Part shown: positions 43,584 through 52,746 of the stretch, one piece after another | Numbering within the stretch: position 1 is the first letter of the stretch | How the letters are laid out: every line of letters starts with the position of its first letter | Source: Foliamicus sp965115835 | GTDB taxonomy: Bacteria; Pseudomonadota; Gammaproteobacteria; Steroidobacterales; Foliamicaceae | DNA length: 64,000 nt | Assembly: GCA_965115835.1 (NCBI GenBank) | Contig: OZ220471.1 | Span: 1,612,001-1,676,000 of the forward strand | Reading direction: 5' to 3' | Notes under the pieces: model-generated | What the model was told of the DNA's origin: nothing | Database searches by the model: none | Seen by the model: the letters and a program-made list of their open reading frames with translations, nothing else | Position numbers and translations under genes: made by a program

Positions 43584-45289
43584 TGCGCCGCCTCCTTCAG
43601 GAACGGCGTCACTGCCGGACCCCATTGCGCCGGGTTGTCGGGCAAGCGCATGGCGGCGCAATGCGCGTGCTCGCCCGCCAGACGCTCGCTCCGTTCGCGG
43701 GCGACATCCCACCCGGCCGTGGCCAGCAGTACCGGAATACCCGTGTCGGCAAGACGTTCTCCGGCCCGATAGCGGAAATGCGCGTGATAGGCCTTGCGCC
43801 ACATGACCGGCGCGCGGAGCACCTCGACCACACGGCGGTGCACCATTTCCGGATCCAGATAGGGTTCGCCCTTCAGTTGCGCGGCGGCCTTCCGGGAATA
43901 CCAGGGGAAATACACGCCCTGATCGCGCATCATGTGCCAGGCTTCGAGCAGATGCCCACCGTGCCACACCGGCTTGATTTCCGGCGCGTAGTTCTCCAGA
44001 AGTTCCTGCTGCTCCCCGGGCGTGTGGTCGATCAGGCCGGTCATCACCAGACGCCGCACCCGGCCCGGATGGGCGATGGCCAGGTCCAGCAACACCGAGC
44101 CGCCTCCCCAAACGCCGTATCCGGCCACGGAATCGAGGCCGAGCGCATCCAGCGCCTGCAAGAGGGCTTCGCGATAGTCGGCCACGCCGATATCGCCCTC
44201 GCCGATGGTATTGTCCGAATCGCCATGTCCCGGCAGTTCGATGGCCAGCACGGGATGGCGCCCGATCAGGGATTCCGCCAACTCCTGCACGGTGCGCCCC
44301 GAGCCGGCGGCGTCGTGCTGCACCGCCACCGTGACGCCATCCGTATCGGTGTTGCGATACACGCGAACTTGCCCGCCGGGAATCGAGACCATTTCGCTCC
44401 ACAAGCGGCCGCCCAGCGCCCGGGCCGGAGGCGCTGGCGGCGGAACCGGCGCCGGGTTGGCAACCAGCAACTCGAAGCAATTGTCCAGCGCCGATTGCCT
44501 CGTGGGGCTGGAATACACCGCCACCCCGTCCGGGGGCGACGGCATGCGCTCCAATTGCGAGGCGAGCACATCGCCTGTCCAGGCCGTGACAAGCCCCGGG
44601 ACGGCGAGTTGGGCAACCGCGCCGGCGCCATCATGCGAGAACGCGCTGCCGTAAGCCTTGCGATAGTGGTCGCCGGCGCGCAGAAACTCCAGCACATCTT
44701 GCTGCAGGCGCTCGGGCGAAGGCAGGTCGTAGTTCATGCGGGTGGCGGCGGCGGCATCGTACCAGGGGAAGAACATCAACTGCTGGCGCAGCCGGGTCCA
44801 AAGCCAGGCCAGATGCGAGCCGTCGAAGGCCGGCGCGAAAGCCGGCAGGTAATTGGCCAGCAATTCCGCCTGCTCCTCCTTGTTGAATGCGCCGTAGCCG
44901 TTCACGGCCACCGCGGTGACCAGGGACGGATGCCGAACAGCCGTTTCCACCGCCATGGCGGCGCCGGTGTGGAAGCCGTAAAGGCCGGTTTTCCCGATGC
45001 CCAGCGCACGGATGAACTCGGCCACGCAGTCGGCGAAGTCGGCCATGGTCAGATCCTCGCCTGCGACGGGGTCGGAGGATCCGTAGCCGGGGGTATCGGG
45101 CGCGATCACGGTGAAATGGCGCCCCCAGTCCTTCATCAGGCCAACGTATTCCAGGGAAGACTGTGGCGATTGATGCAACAGGATCAGGCACGGGCCCTCG
45201 CCGGCCCGGCGGTAATGCACCTGACGGTCGCCATATTTCCCCCGAATGCTGACGAAGCGCCGGCTGACGCCTGTCGGTTCGTTGCTCAT
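43580..45289 (-). CDS. tandem alpha/beta-hydrolase with both nucleophile serines lost
   Basis: The 569-aa protein is an internal duplication of two alpha/beta-hydrolase halves (about 1-275 and 295-569). Their lid regions align (NYLP...FFPWY...RKAY versus NYAP...YFPWY...RKAY). The nucleophile elbow of the first half reads G-F-H-T-G (His107) and of the second G-V-W-G-G (Trp394), where G-x-S-x-G is expected; no typical catalytic histidine closes either half. It is therefore unlikely to be a normal serine hydrolase and may be a ligand-binding or non-hydrolytic enzyme. ATGA overlaps link it to the MFS gene before and the propeller gene after. Confidence 0.75.
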   Translation of the reverse strand: MSNEPTGVSRRFVSIRGKYGDRQVHYRRAGEGPCLILLHQSPQSSLEYVGLMKDWGRHFTVIAPDTPGYGSSDPVAGEDLTMADFADCVAEFIRALGIGKTGLYGFHTGAAMAVETAVRHPSLVTAVAVNGYGAFNKEEQAELLANYLPAFAPAFDGSHLAWLWTRLRQQLMFFPWYDAAAATRMNYDLPSPERLQQDVLEFLRAGDHYRKAYGSAFSHDGAGAVAQLAVPGLVTAWTGDVLASQLERMPSPPDGVAVYSSPTRQSALDNCFELLVANPAPVPPPAPPARALGGRLWSEMVSIPGGQVRVYRNTDTDGVTVAVQHDAAGSGRTVQELAESLIGRHPVLAIELPGHGDSDNTIGEGDIGVADYREALLQALDALGLDSVAGYGVWGGGSVLLDLAIAHPGRVRRLVMTGLIDHTPGEQQELLENYAPEIKPVWHGGHLLEAWHMMRDQGVYFPWYSRKAAAQLKGEPYLDPEMVHRRVVEVLRAPVMWRKAYHAHFRYRAGERLADTGIPVLLATAGWDVARERSERLAGEHAHCAAMRLPDNPAQWGPAVTPFLKEAAQ

Positions 45290-46563
45290 GTCTCGACCTC
45301 CTTGCACGGCTGCGCGCGGGCGCCGCCAAACCATACCAGCAATCCCCAAAGGCACGGCAGCAGAATCAGCACCGAGCCGTACAGGGGAGCGTTGGCGCCC
45401 TGAGCCTGGAACAGGATCCCGCCAATCGGCGGGGCGATCACCCGGCCCATCCAGTTGGAGGACTGAAACAGGCCCATCACCGTCCCGCGTTCGGAAACCG
45501 AGGCGTACTTCGAGACCAGACTGCCGATGCTGGGCACCAGCAGGGCGCTCCCGCCGGCAAGCACGCCAAGCCCCACAAGCAGCCACGGATGGCCGAACAA
45601 ATCGCCCAACACCCCCGCCAGCGACAATGCGCCTGCCATGTCCTGTGGCGAGCCCGGGATATAGCCGCTTGCCGCAATCGTGCCGAAATTCGCGAGGATC
45701 AGCAAGCCGGCCGCATAAAGAACAATCCCGGCGGCGATTACGGGCGCCTCGCCGACCCGCTCAGACAGCCGTCCCACAAGCAAACCCTGGACGATTGCAA
45801 CCAGCAGCCCGAGGTACAGGAACTGGGCGCCCACATGACGCGGCCCCCACCCGAGTTGATCGCCCACCCACAAGGGCATCATCGCCTCCAACATGCCTGC
45901 GGCGGTCATCCACAGCAACCCCAGGACCAGCAGGCGCAATATCACGGGGCGCCTGCCGACCTCGCCCCACCGCCGCAGTTCCAGGGCAAGGGGCTGCGGC
46001 GCCGTGCGTTTTTCGGGAGGCAGGCTCTCCCGCATGAAAAGGAGAATGACCAGCAACAGCACGGCGGCAAGCGCCGCGCCCAGAAGGCCGGGCCGCAGCA
46101 GGCTGGCCGTCTGGGCGCTTTGCCCCCCCAGCATCCCTCCCACGAACGGCCCGAAAATGAACCCCAGGCTCATGCCCGCGCCCATGATGCCCATGCCCCT
46201 GGCGCGGCTCTCCGGCGTGGTGGTGTCGGCCACCCACGCCTGACTCACGGAAAACAGGCCGCCGGCCAGGCCGCCCGCGAACCGGGACAGGAACAGCGTG
46301 AGCGCGTCATGGGCAAACGCCAGACCGAGGAACGCAACCATGGTGCAGGCGGAACAGACGGCCAGCACCACCTTGCGGCCATGGCGATCGCTCAGCCTGC
46401 CCCACACGGGCGTGGCAATGATTTGGCCGATCGCATAACTGGCGACAATCAACCCGGCCATGGCCTCGCCGCCGCCGAACTCCTCGGCCACGTACACAAT
46501 GGACGGCAGCACGATGCTGAAGCCCATTGCGCCCAGCATTACCAGTGCGAAGATGATGAACAT
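45286..46563 (-). CDS. MFS transporter
   Basis: A 425-aa, 12-helix major facilitator with the loop 2-3 motif GRLSDRHGRK and the motif C-like GPFVGGMLGG in helix 5, closest in layout to drug/proton antiporters (TetA/Bcr group). The ATG at 46563 is used; a TTG 18 bp upstream is an alternative and neither has a clear ribosome-binding site. It heads the operon with the tandem hydrolase and propeller protein and is divergent from the FAD hydroxylase, so it may move the shared substrate or product. Confidence 0.85.
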   Translation of the reverse strand: MFIIFALVMLGAMGFSIVLPSIVYVAEEFGGGEAMAGLIVASYAIGQIIATPVWGRLSDRHGRKVVLAVCSACTMVAFLGLAFAHDALTLFLSRFAGGLAGGLFSVSQAWVADTTTPESRARGMGIMGAGMSLGFIFGPFVGGMLGGQSAQTASLLRPGLLGAALAAVLLLVILLFMRESLPPEKRTAPQPLALELRRWGEVGRRPVILRLLVLGLLWMTAAGMLEAMMPLWVGDQLGWGPRHVGAQFLYLGLLVAIVQGLLVGRLSERVGEAPVIAAGIVLYAAGLLILANFGTIAASGYIPGSPQDMAGALSLAGVLGDLFGHPWLLVGLGVLAGGSALLVPSIGSLVSKYASVSERGTVMGLFQSSNWMGRVIAPPIGGILFQAQGANAPLYGSVLILLPCLWGLLVWFGGARAQPCKEVET

Positions 46564-46632
46564 GAACCGTGGCCCGGCCAAAAACAGGAGGCATTATGCC
46601 TTCATCGGCAGGGAAGGTAAGATATCGTCGCC

Positions 46633-47844
46633 ATGCCCGCGCAAGACACGGAGGTGCTCATCGCCGGCGCCGGTCCGGTCGGTTGTACGGCGGCCCTGGC
46701 GCTGGCCCGCGCCGGTATCTCCGTCATCCTGGTGGAGGCCTGCGAATCGCTCCCGCTGGAATTGCGCGCTTCGACCTTTCATCCGCCAACGCTGGACCTG
46801 CTGGACGACCTGGATCTGACCCGCCGGCTGATTCCGCTGGGGCTGGTCACGCGCGATTACCAGTATCGCGACCGCTCCACCGGGGAAGCGGCGGTGTTCG
46901 ACTTGGGAGTCCTGGCGAACGACACCGGGCATCCGTACCGCTTGCAGTGCGAGCAGTACAAGCTCACCGAGGTGGTGTGCGAGATGCTCGAGGACTACCC
47001 GCACGCCCGGGTGCTTTTCGGACGGGAAGTCATCGGCGCCCGCCACGACGGCGGCGACGCCGTGCGCCTGCTGTGCTTTACCGGCGAAACCGAGGAGCTG
47101 TACACGGGCCGCTACCTGATCGGCGCGGACGGCGCCAACAGCACGGTGCGCAAGAGTCTGGCGATGCGCTACGAGGGGTTCACCTACCCCGAGAAGTTCC
47201 TGGTGCTGAGCACGCCGTTCGACTTCGCCGCGCACATGGAAAACCTGAGCAACGTGAACTACGTGGCGGATTCGGACGAATGGTGCGTGCTGCTGCGCAC
47301 GACGGAGTTGTGGCGGGTACTGCTGCCCACGACGCCGGGCGAGCCGGACGAGAAGTTCCTGGCGCCGGAATACGCCCAAAAACGGCTGAACGCAATCGTC
47401 CCCCGCGCCGAGCCCTACGAGGTGGCGCACCGTACGCTGTACCGGGTGCATCAGCGCGTGGCCGAAGCCTATCGCGTCGGCAATATCGCCATTGCAGGCG
47501 ATGCCGCGCATATCAACAATCCGCTGGGCGGCATGGGCATGAACGGCGGCATCCAGGACGCTGTGGTGCTGGCGGAAAAGCTGGTTTCGATCCTGCGCGA
47601 AGGCGCCAGCGACCGCCTGCTGGACCTGTACGACCTCCAGCGGCGCACGATTGCCAGCGAATTCATTCAGAAACACACCATGGAAAACAAGAAACGCATG
47701 GAGTCGCTGGACCCGGATGCGCAACGCAAGCGTCAGGCGGAATTCATGCGTATTGCGGCGGATCCGGAACGGGCCCACGCCTTCCTGCTGAAAACAAGCA
47801 TGATCGAATCCTGGCGCAACAGCGTCGCCCTCGGCCAAGCCTGA
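46633..47844 (+). CDS. FAD-dependent aromatic-ring hydroxylase
   Basis: A 403-aa group A flavoprotein monooxygenase: N-terminal GxGxxG (IAGAGPVGCTAAL), the DG motif YLIGADGANSTVR, and the GD motif NIAIAGDAAHINNPLGGMGMN. This family (3-hydroxybenzoate, phenol and related hydroxylases) adds oxygen to aromatic rings before cleavage. It is divergent from the MFS operon across a 69-bp shared promoter region, and ligAB at 21 kb could cleave a product, but the link is inference. Confidence 0.88.
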   Translation: MPAQDTEVLIAGAGPVGCTAALALARAGISVILVEACESLPLELRASTFHPPTLDLLDDLDLTRRLIPLGLVTRDYQYRDRSTGEAAVFDLGVLANDTGHPYRLQCEQYKLTEVVCEMLEDYPHARVLFGREVIGARHDGGDAVRLLCFTGETEELYTGRYLIGADGANSTVRKSLAMRYEGFTYPEKFLVLSTPFDFAAHMENLSNVNYVADSDEWCVLLRTTELWRVLLPTTPGEPDEKFLAPEYAQKRLNAIVPRAEPYEVAHRTLYRVHQRVAEAYRVGNIAIAGDAAHINNPLGGMGMNGGIQDAVVLAEKLVSILREGASDRLLDLYDLQRRTIASEFIQKHTMENKKRMESLDPDAQRKRQAEFMRIAADPERAHAFLLKTSMIESWRNSVALGQA

Positions 47845-47849
47845 TCGCG

Positions 47850-48887
47850 TTATTTTCGGGCGAGACGGGCGCGACCGGCGGTTAGGTCGGCGTGGCGCTC
47901 GAAATGTTCGAGAAAGCGCAGGGCGCTGGCGTCGTCCTTCAGCCAGGCGTCGAGAAAGGCCGTTGTCATCCCGACTAGGATCGCGAGGCCCGCGGCATCG
48001 TGCGCGCCGCCGCGATTGTCCGGTCCCCCCCGGTCGGCGCGACAGATCAACCCGCCCAGATAGTGATCGCCCTCCTCCAGGACAACGGAGTACTTGCGGC
48101 CCGGAGGACTCAGGTCGTAAGCCCCCATGCGCCACTCCCAGGGATGGACAGCCCTGCCGGTATTGCCCAGGTCCAGGGTGCCCCCGGTGACCAGCAAGGG
48201 CCCCGGGATGTCGTCGAAGGAGCCCTCGGCCATCGGCGGCATCTCCCCTACCCCGCTCATGACGATGGCGGCGTCGAAACCGAGCGCATAGCCAACCTCC
48301 CCTGTGCCGTGCCTGTCCTTCAGCGGCTGTCCCCAGACAATCTGGGCGATCATGCCGCCGAAGGAATGTCCGGCAACCGCCTTGCGCTCGAAATCGATAC
48401 GACCGGTCAGACCCGGAATGTCCTGACCCGGCGCGAACAGCGCCTCCAGCACCCGAGCCACATCCGAGATCCGGATATACAGCAGCAGGTTGTTGCGAAG
48501 GTCCTCGGGAGTCATTGCGGTCTCCGCCGTGGGGCAGTCCGGGTGCTCCGGCAGCACCACCACATAGCCGTGCGAAGCCCAGTGATCGGTCAGCCCCGAA
48601 TAGCTTTCCCGATAGCAACCGAAGCCATGCGAATACACCACCAGCGGAAACGGCCCGGCCCCGTCCGGATAGGCGACCCGCGCGCGCAGGCGGCGCTGAC
48701 CGGGCTCGGCAGGCAAGGGGTGGTTGTTGATCACCTGCACCCCGTGCGGACCCCATTCCGTCTTGTAGGCGCCGGCAGCCGCGAAGGCCGGACCGGCGAA
48801 CGCCACGCCTCCCAGCACGGCGCACAGCGTTGCCAAGAGCCTGTTGGCGCGCGCCGGAGCGCCGGGGCGATGAGTCCGATTCCACAT
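47850..48887 (-). CDS. exported alpha/beta-hydrolase (PAF-acetylhydrolase-like)
   Basis: The 345-aa protein has a Sec signal peptide (to about residue 36, AFAAAGA) and a serine hydrolase core: oxyanion-type YSHGFG, nucleophile AGHSFGGM, and a candidate catalytic His in EGDHYLGG. It resembles the platelet-activating-factor acetylhydrolase/dienelactone-type lipases. The ATG at 48887 is supported by GAGGAA 8 nt upstream. It is convergent with the FAD hydroxylase (5 bp apart) and divergent from the autotransporter protease. Confidence 0.8.
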   Translation of the reverse strand: MWNRTHRPGAPARANRLLATLCAVLGGVAFAGPAFAAAGAYKTEWGPHGVQVINNHPLPAEPGQRRLRARVAYPDGAGPFPLVVYSHGFGCYRESYSGLTDHWASHGYVVVLPEHPDCPTAETAMTPEDLRNNLLLYIRISDVARVLEALFAPGQDIPGLTGRIDFERKAVAGHSFGGMIAQIVWGQPLKDRHGTGEVGYALGFDAAIVMSGVGEMPPMAEGSFDDIPGPLLVTGGTLDLGNTGRAVHPWEWRMGAYDLSPPGRKYSVVLEEGDHYLGGLICRADRGGPDNRGGAHDAAGLAILVGMTTAFLDAWLKDDASALRFLEHFERHADLTAGRARLARK

Positions 48888-48973
48888 AAGCTCGATTCCT
48901 CGCGCGGGCGCGCCCAACCGTGGCCGGCCGCTATACTTCCCGTCCATCCAATGATAATCGGGAGCCCCAAGGA

Positions 48974-51398
48974 ATGGTGATACGGAGCCTGCCGGAACAA
49001 ACCGGGACATTCGGCGCGATTTTCCTGCTGCTCGCGGCTATCGGGCTGCGGAAGCAGCGGCGGCGCCCAACAGCCCCCTCCGCCGCCCGGCGTCGGTCTC
49101 CCCGGGCCTGATGGGCCGGACCCCTTGAGTTTCCCGGACGGCCCGGCCCTGACGGCCGCCCAGGAAAGCGAGCGCAAGACCTTTGAGGAATCGACCGAGT
49201 TCCGGACGCAATGGAGCCTTTCCGAAATCGGAGCGGATTATGCCTATGCCCGCGGCTACAGCGGACAGGGCGTGACGGTGGGAATAATCGATACGGGGGC
49301 CGATCCGAATCACAACGCGCTGGTCGGCAAGCTCCACCCCAGCTCCGGGGTAGTTTCCCGGAACTGCCCGAACGGCGCCTGTTCCTTCGGCACGAGCCGG
49401 GATACCGGCGTCCACGGAACCGCCGTGGGCGGCGTCATTGCAGCCGCAAGGAACGGCAGCCGGATGCATGGCGTCGCCTACGGGGCGCAACTGCTGGCCA
49501 TGGGAATCCGGTTGGGGGATCCCTCGCCCGTTTACCAGCCCGTGGACTTGAGCAACCCGGGGTTGTTCCGCAGTCTGGACGAACAAGGCCAGGGCCTTTA
49601 CCGGAGAATCGGCCGCGCCACCCGGATCGTCAACCACAGTTTCGGATACGACGGCGTGGTTACCGACTACACGGCCGCCGAGTACCGCGCGGCCTTCGGG
49701 CGCACCGTGGACAGCATGCTGCAAGCCGGCACTCCGGATTCGGACAAGATCATTCTGGTGTGGGCGGCAGGCAACTCCAATGGCCTGCGCGATATCCAGG
49801 GGAATCCGGCCGACGCCTCGTCGCCGAATCTGACCGGCGCCACGCCGCACTTTTTCCCTGCGTTGAAGAGCCATTTCATCAGCGTCGTGGCCACTCAACA
49901 GGACGGCAGTATCGCCCCGTATTCCAACCGCTGCGGAGTGGCGGCGGATTACTGCATCGCGGCGCCGGGTTCCGGTATCCATGTCCCGCTCGCAGGCAGC
50001 GCCGGGAATTTCGGAGTCGCGAGCGGAACCTCACTGGCCGCGCCCCAGGTGGCAGGCGCTCTGGCGCTGATGGAGGAAGCCTTCCGCGGGCAGCTGGGTT
50101 CCACCGAGATGGTCGCCCGGCTGTTCGCGGCGGCGGACAAGACAGGCATTCATGCGGATCGGAGCACCTACGGACAGGGGCTTTTGAATATCGAGAAGGC
50201 CACGCGCCCCATCGGCATGACCAGCGCTTCCCTCGGCCAGGGCCTGGAAAGTCCGTCCGTGCCGACACAGCAAAGCATCGTGGTGGCGGGCGCCGCCTGG
50301 GGAGACGCCCTGCAACAGGGTCTTGCCGGACGGGAACTGGCGGTGTTCGACAGCCTGAACGCACCCTTCTTCGCGCCGCTGTCGGATTTTCACGCGTCGT
50401 GGCCACTGGATGGCGGCCTGCGCATGGAACGCCGCTTCGCCCGGTTTCTGGACGCCGCTTCGGATGCGGACAGCCGGCGCCGCCCTGCGGCGGTTGCCGG
50501 CGCGCTGACTCTTTCGTCCGCTGTCGGTCTGGCGGCAGCGCTTGATCGGGACGAGGACAAGGTTTCCGCCTGGGGCCACATGCCCGGATTTTCCAATGCC
50601 TGGGTCGAACTGGGGACCCAGGGGGTAGGCATGGCGCACACGATGGCCAACGCCAGCGGCCGCGCCCGGCTGCACAGCGGCTTCTTCATCCAGAGCCCGG
50701 GCGCCACGCGCGGCGAGCGACTGGCCGTGCCGGGACGCGCAAGCGGCGCGTTTCTCGGCGTGAATATGCGCGGCGACACACTCGCGTTCTCGGCGGAGTT
50801 GGGCCTGCTGAGGGAATCCGAACGGCTGCTCGGCGCCGGAACCCGTGGCGCCTATGGCGAACTTTCCGGAACCACCTGGTTCACGCGCATGCGGGTGGAA
50901 CAGCGTCTTGCCGGCGGACTCGAGCTGCTGGCCGTCGCCCAGGAAGGGCGCACTGCAGGCGCGGCAGGCCAGGGTCTGCTGCGCGGCGCGCAGCGCGTCC
51001 TGAGCAGCGCCTACAGCGCCGGTCTGCGATGGAGCAACCCTGTTGCGGAGCGGTCCGAAAGCCTGTGGCTGATGGTGACACAGCCGCTGAGAAACAAATC
51101 GGGCTACCTGGAAATCGACTACCCCGTGGGGCGCACGCGCTCCGGCGGCGTGTTGCGTGAGATCGCGAACCTCGGGGCGACGCCGACCGGACGGCAGGTG
51201 GATGTGGCGCTCGGATACGAGAAGCTGCTGCCCTTCGCCTCCCGCCACGGCGAGGCATGGCGGCTTCGACTGGAAGTGTGGCGGTCTTTCGAGCCTGGCC
51301 ACCAGCGGCGCGCACGACCGGAGAGCGCGGTATTTTTGGCCTTGTCCCGAAATTTCGCAGCGGAGCCGCCCCGAACAAGGGCATCCTTCAGGCGCTGA
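48974..51398 (+). CDS. S8 serine protease autotransporter lipoprotein (frameshift in the signal region)
   Basis: From about 49125 the frame encodes a subtilisin-like domain with Asp in GIIDTGAD, His in GVHGTAVGG and Ser in GTSLAAPQVAGA, then a C-terminal beta-barrel of about 280 residues (GAFLGVNMRGDTLAFSAELGLL ...) as in NalP/SphB1-type autotransporters. The matching signal peptide starts at the ATG at 48974 (MVIRSLPEQ...FLLLA) but is in another frame. Near 49040 a one-base shift would join it to LSGCGSSGG, a perfect lipobox in frame with the protease. The gene is thus either frameshifted, phase-variable or affected by a sequence error. Confidence 0.8.
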
Positions 51399-51479
51399 GA
51401 ACGAAAAGGCGCAGGTAGAGCCAGCTCGGGTTGCTCTCGCTCCGGCAGATACGCCGGTTCCCGGCCGGGAATTGCGCGC

Positions 51480-51617
51480 CTATTGGCCGGCGGCAGCCAC
51501 GCCCCGCTCGACCGCCTTCACCCAAACACGCCCATCGTCGCCGCTGGGCGCGGCCAGACAAGGGGGCGAACCCGCCATGACAGCGCAGGCAAACAGGCAG
51601 AAAGCCGTCTTCTTCAT
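51480..51617 (-). CDS. small exported peptide (45 aa)
   Basis: A strong GGAGAGG site precedes an ATG and the product starts with a clear signal peptide (MKKTAFCLFACAVMAG ... CLAA) leaving about 20 mature residues. It begins 10 bp after the stop of the exported SDR and is likely cotranscribed. After its TAG the sequence continues, in another frame, as QFPAGNRRICRSESNPSW... to a TGA at 51388, so it may be a truncated form of a longer secreted protein. No family is recognised. Confidence 0.5.
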   Translation of the reverse strand: MKKTAFCLFACAVMAGSPPCLAAPSGDDGRVWVKAVERGVAAAGQ

Positions 51618-51627
51618 GGATCCTCTC

Positions 51628-52467
51628 CTACCAAGGCAGAACCCGGCCATCGACATTGATCGGCAGCCCGGGGTCTTCGAGCGTGGCGGCGGCGATGATG
51701 CCCGCCATTCCGGCAACGCTCTCGTCCGCCGCGAGCGCCTCTCCGCGGAAGCCGGACTCGCGCAACATGCGGGTGTCCACCTGTCCGGGCGCAATCAGAA
51801 GCACAACCACCCCGCGCGGCTTCAGGTCGGCGCGCAGGGCCCGCCATCCCATGTTCAACGCCGACTTGCTCATGCGATAAAAATACAAACCTCGCATACG
51901 CTCCATCATTGTCATCGAGCCCAGACCGCTGGTCAGCGCCACGATCTTTCCTCCGGCGGCAGCGACATTGTCCGCCAGCGCCTCCGAGACGCGCAGCGGG
52001 CCGTACACATTCACCGCCATGGTCTGCGCGAAGCGGTCGTAATCCAGACCGCCCAGAGTTTGTTCGGGCAAGGGGCCAAGGATTGCCGCGTTGTTGATCA
52101 GCAGGTCGATGGGCTGATCCGCATGGCGCTCGGCAAGGGCAAGAACATGATCCTCCCGGGTCACGTCCAGCAACTCGATGCTGAGATTCCCGTGCTCTGC
52201 GGCCAGGGCCTCGAGGTCGCTTGCCTGCTCGGGCCGGCGGCAGGTAGCGATGACTCTCCAGTTCGCGTCCCTTGCATAATATCTGGCGAAGGCCAGCCCG
52301 ATGCCGCGGTTGGAGCCGGTAATCAGCACCGTCTTCAGGCTGCCGGGGACGGCTTCCTGCGCGGCGCAGGGGCCGGGGGCGGCAAGTTGCCAGACAAGCG
52401 CGGCGAAAAATACCGCCAGCGGCGCGAAAACGCGCCGAAAAACCATCGATTCGCGTTTCAGGTTCAT
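51628..52467 (-). CDS. exported short-chain dehydrogenase
   Basis: The 279-aa protein has an N-terminal hydrophobic signal (about 8-30: FAPLAVFFAALVWQLAAPG), rare for SDRs, then the nucleotide motif ITGSNRGIGLAFAR, NNAAI, and a catalytic YRMSKSALN. It resembles C-factor/sniffer-like SDRs. The ATG at 52467 is chosen because GGGAGG sits 6 nt upstream; an ATG two codons earlier is too close. The MITE lies just upstream (52503-52623), so it may supply or disturb its promoter. Confidence 0.82.
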   Translation of the reverse strand: MNLKRESMVFRRVFAPLAVFFAALVWQLAAPGPCAAQEAVPGSLKTVLITGSNRGIGLAFARYYARDANWRVIATCRRPEQASDLEALAAEHGNLSIELLDVTREDHVLALAERHADQPIDLLINNAAILGPLPEQTLGGLDYDRFAQTMAVNVYGPLRVSEALADNVAAAGGKIVALTSGLGSMTMMERMRGLYFYRMSKSALNMGWRALRADLKPRGVVVLLIAPGQVDTRMLRESGFRGEALAADESVAGMAGIIAAATLEDPGLPINVDGRVLPW

Positions 52468-52493
52468 GGCCATCCTCCCGTGGCGGATTGTAT

Positions 52494-52502
52494 GCCAGAC
52501 TC
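52494..52502. repeat. 9-bp target duplication of the MITE, left copy
   Basis: GCCAGACTC directly precedes the element; the identical nonamer follows it at 52624-52632. Confidence 0.88.
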
Positions 52503-52623
52503 CGGCAATTCCCGCCAAGCGCGACAATGCTCGCAAATCAGCTCCGATCCAACGCCTGAATGGTCACAACCCCGGGTATCCGGCCCTGAACGAACGACTC
52601 TGCATCGTTAGCGGGAATTGCTG
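52503..52623. mobile_element. 121-bp MITE related to the IS at 19.5 kb
   Basis: The left end CGGCAATTCCCGCCAA and the complement of the right end CAGCAATTCCCGCTAA form a near-perfect 16-bp inverted repeat that matches the termini of the IS at 19516-21138 (14-15 of 16 identical). A perfect 9-bp target duplication, GCCAGACTC, flanks it, the same duplication length as the IS. It contains no gene. I infer a non-autonomous element mobilised by this IS4-like transposase. It sits between the divergent exported SDR and flavin hydroxylase genes. Confidence 0.85.
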
Positions 52624-52632
52624 GCCAGACTC
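52624..52632. repeat. 9-bp target duplication of the MITE, right copy
   Basis: GCCAGACTC, identical to 52494-52502, abuts the right end of the element. Confidence 0.88.
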
Positions 52633-52746
52633 AGGCGAGCAGGCGCGGCAAGGAGATTTGCGGCTAAACTTGCCGGCCTGTGCCGTTACGCGAGACCGAA
52701 GCGGCCGCAACCTTATGGGAAAAAGTTCCAGCGAGGAGTCCTGACC

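Noticed and set aside
48945..48960. TGATAATC near the autotransporter start as a Fur box
   Set aside because: Only a half-site matches; no palindromic partner.
47850..49010. Longer N-terminus for the exported hydrolase
   Set aside because: The extra 41 residues precede a clear ribosome-binding site, ATG and signal peptide at 48887.
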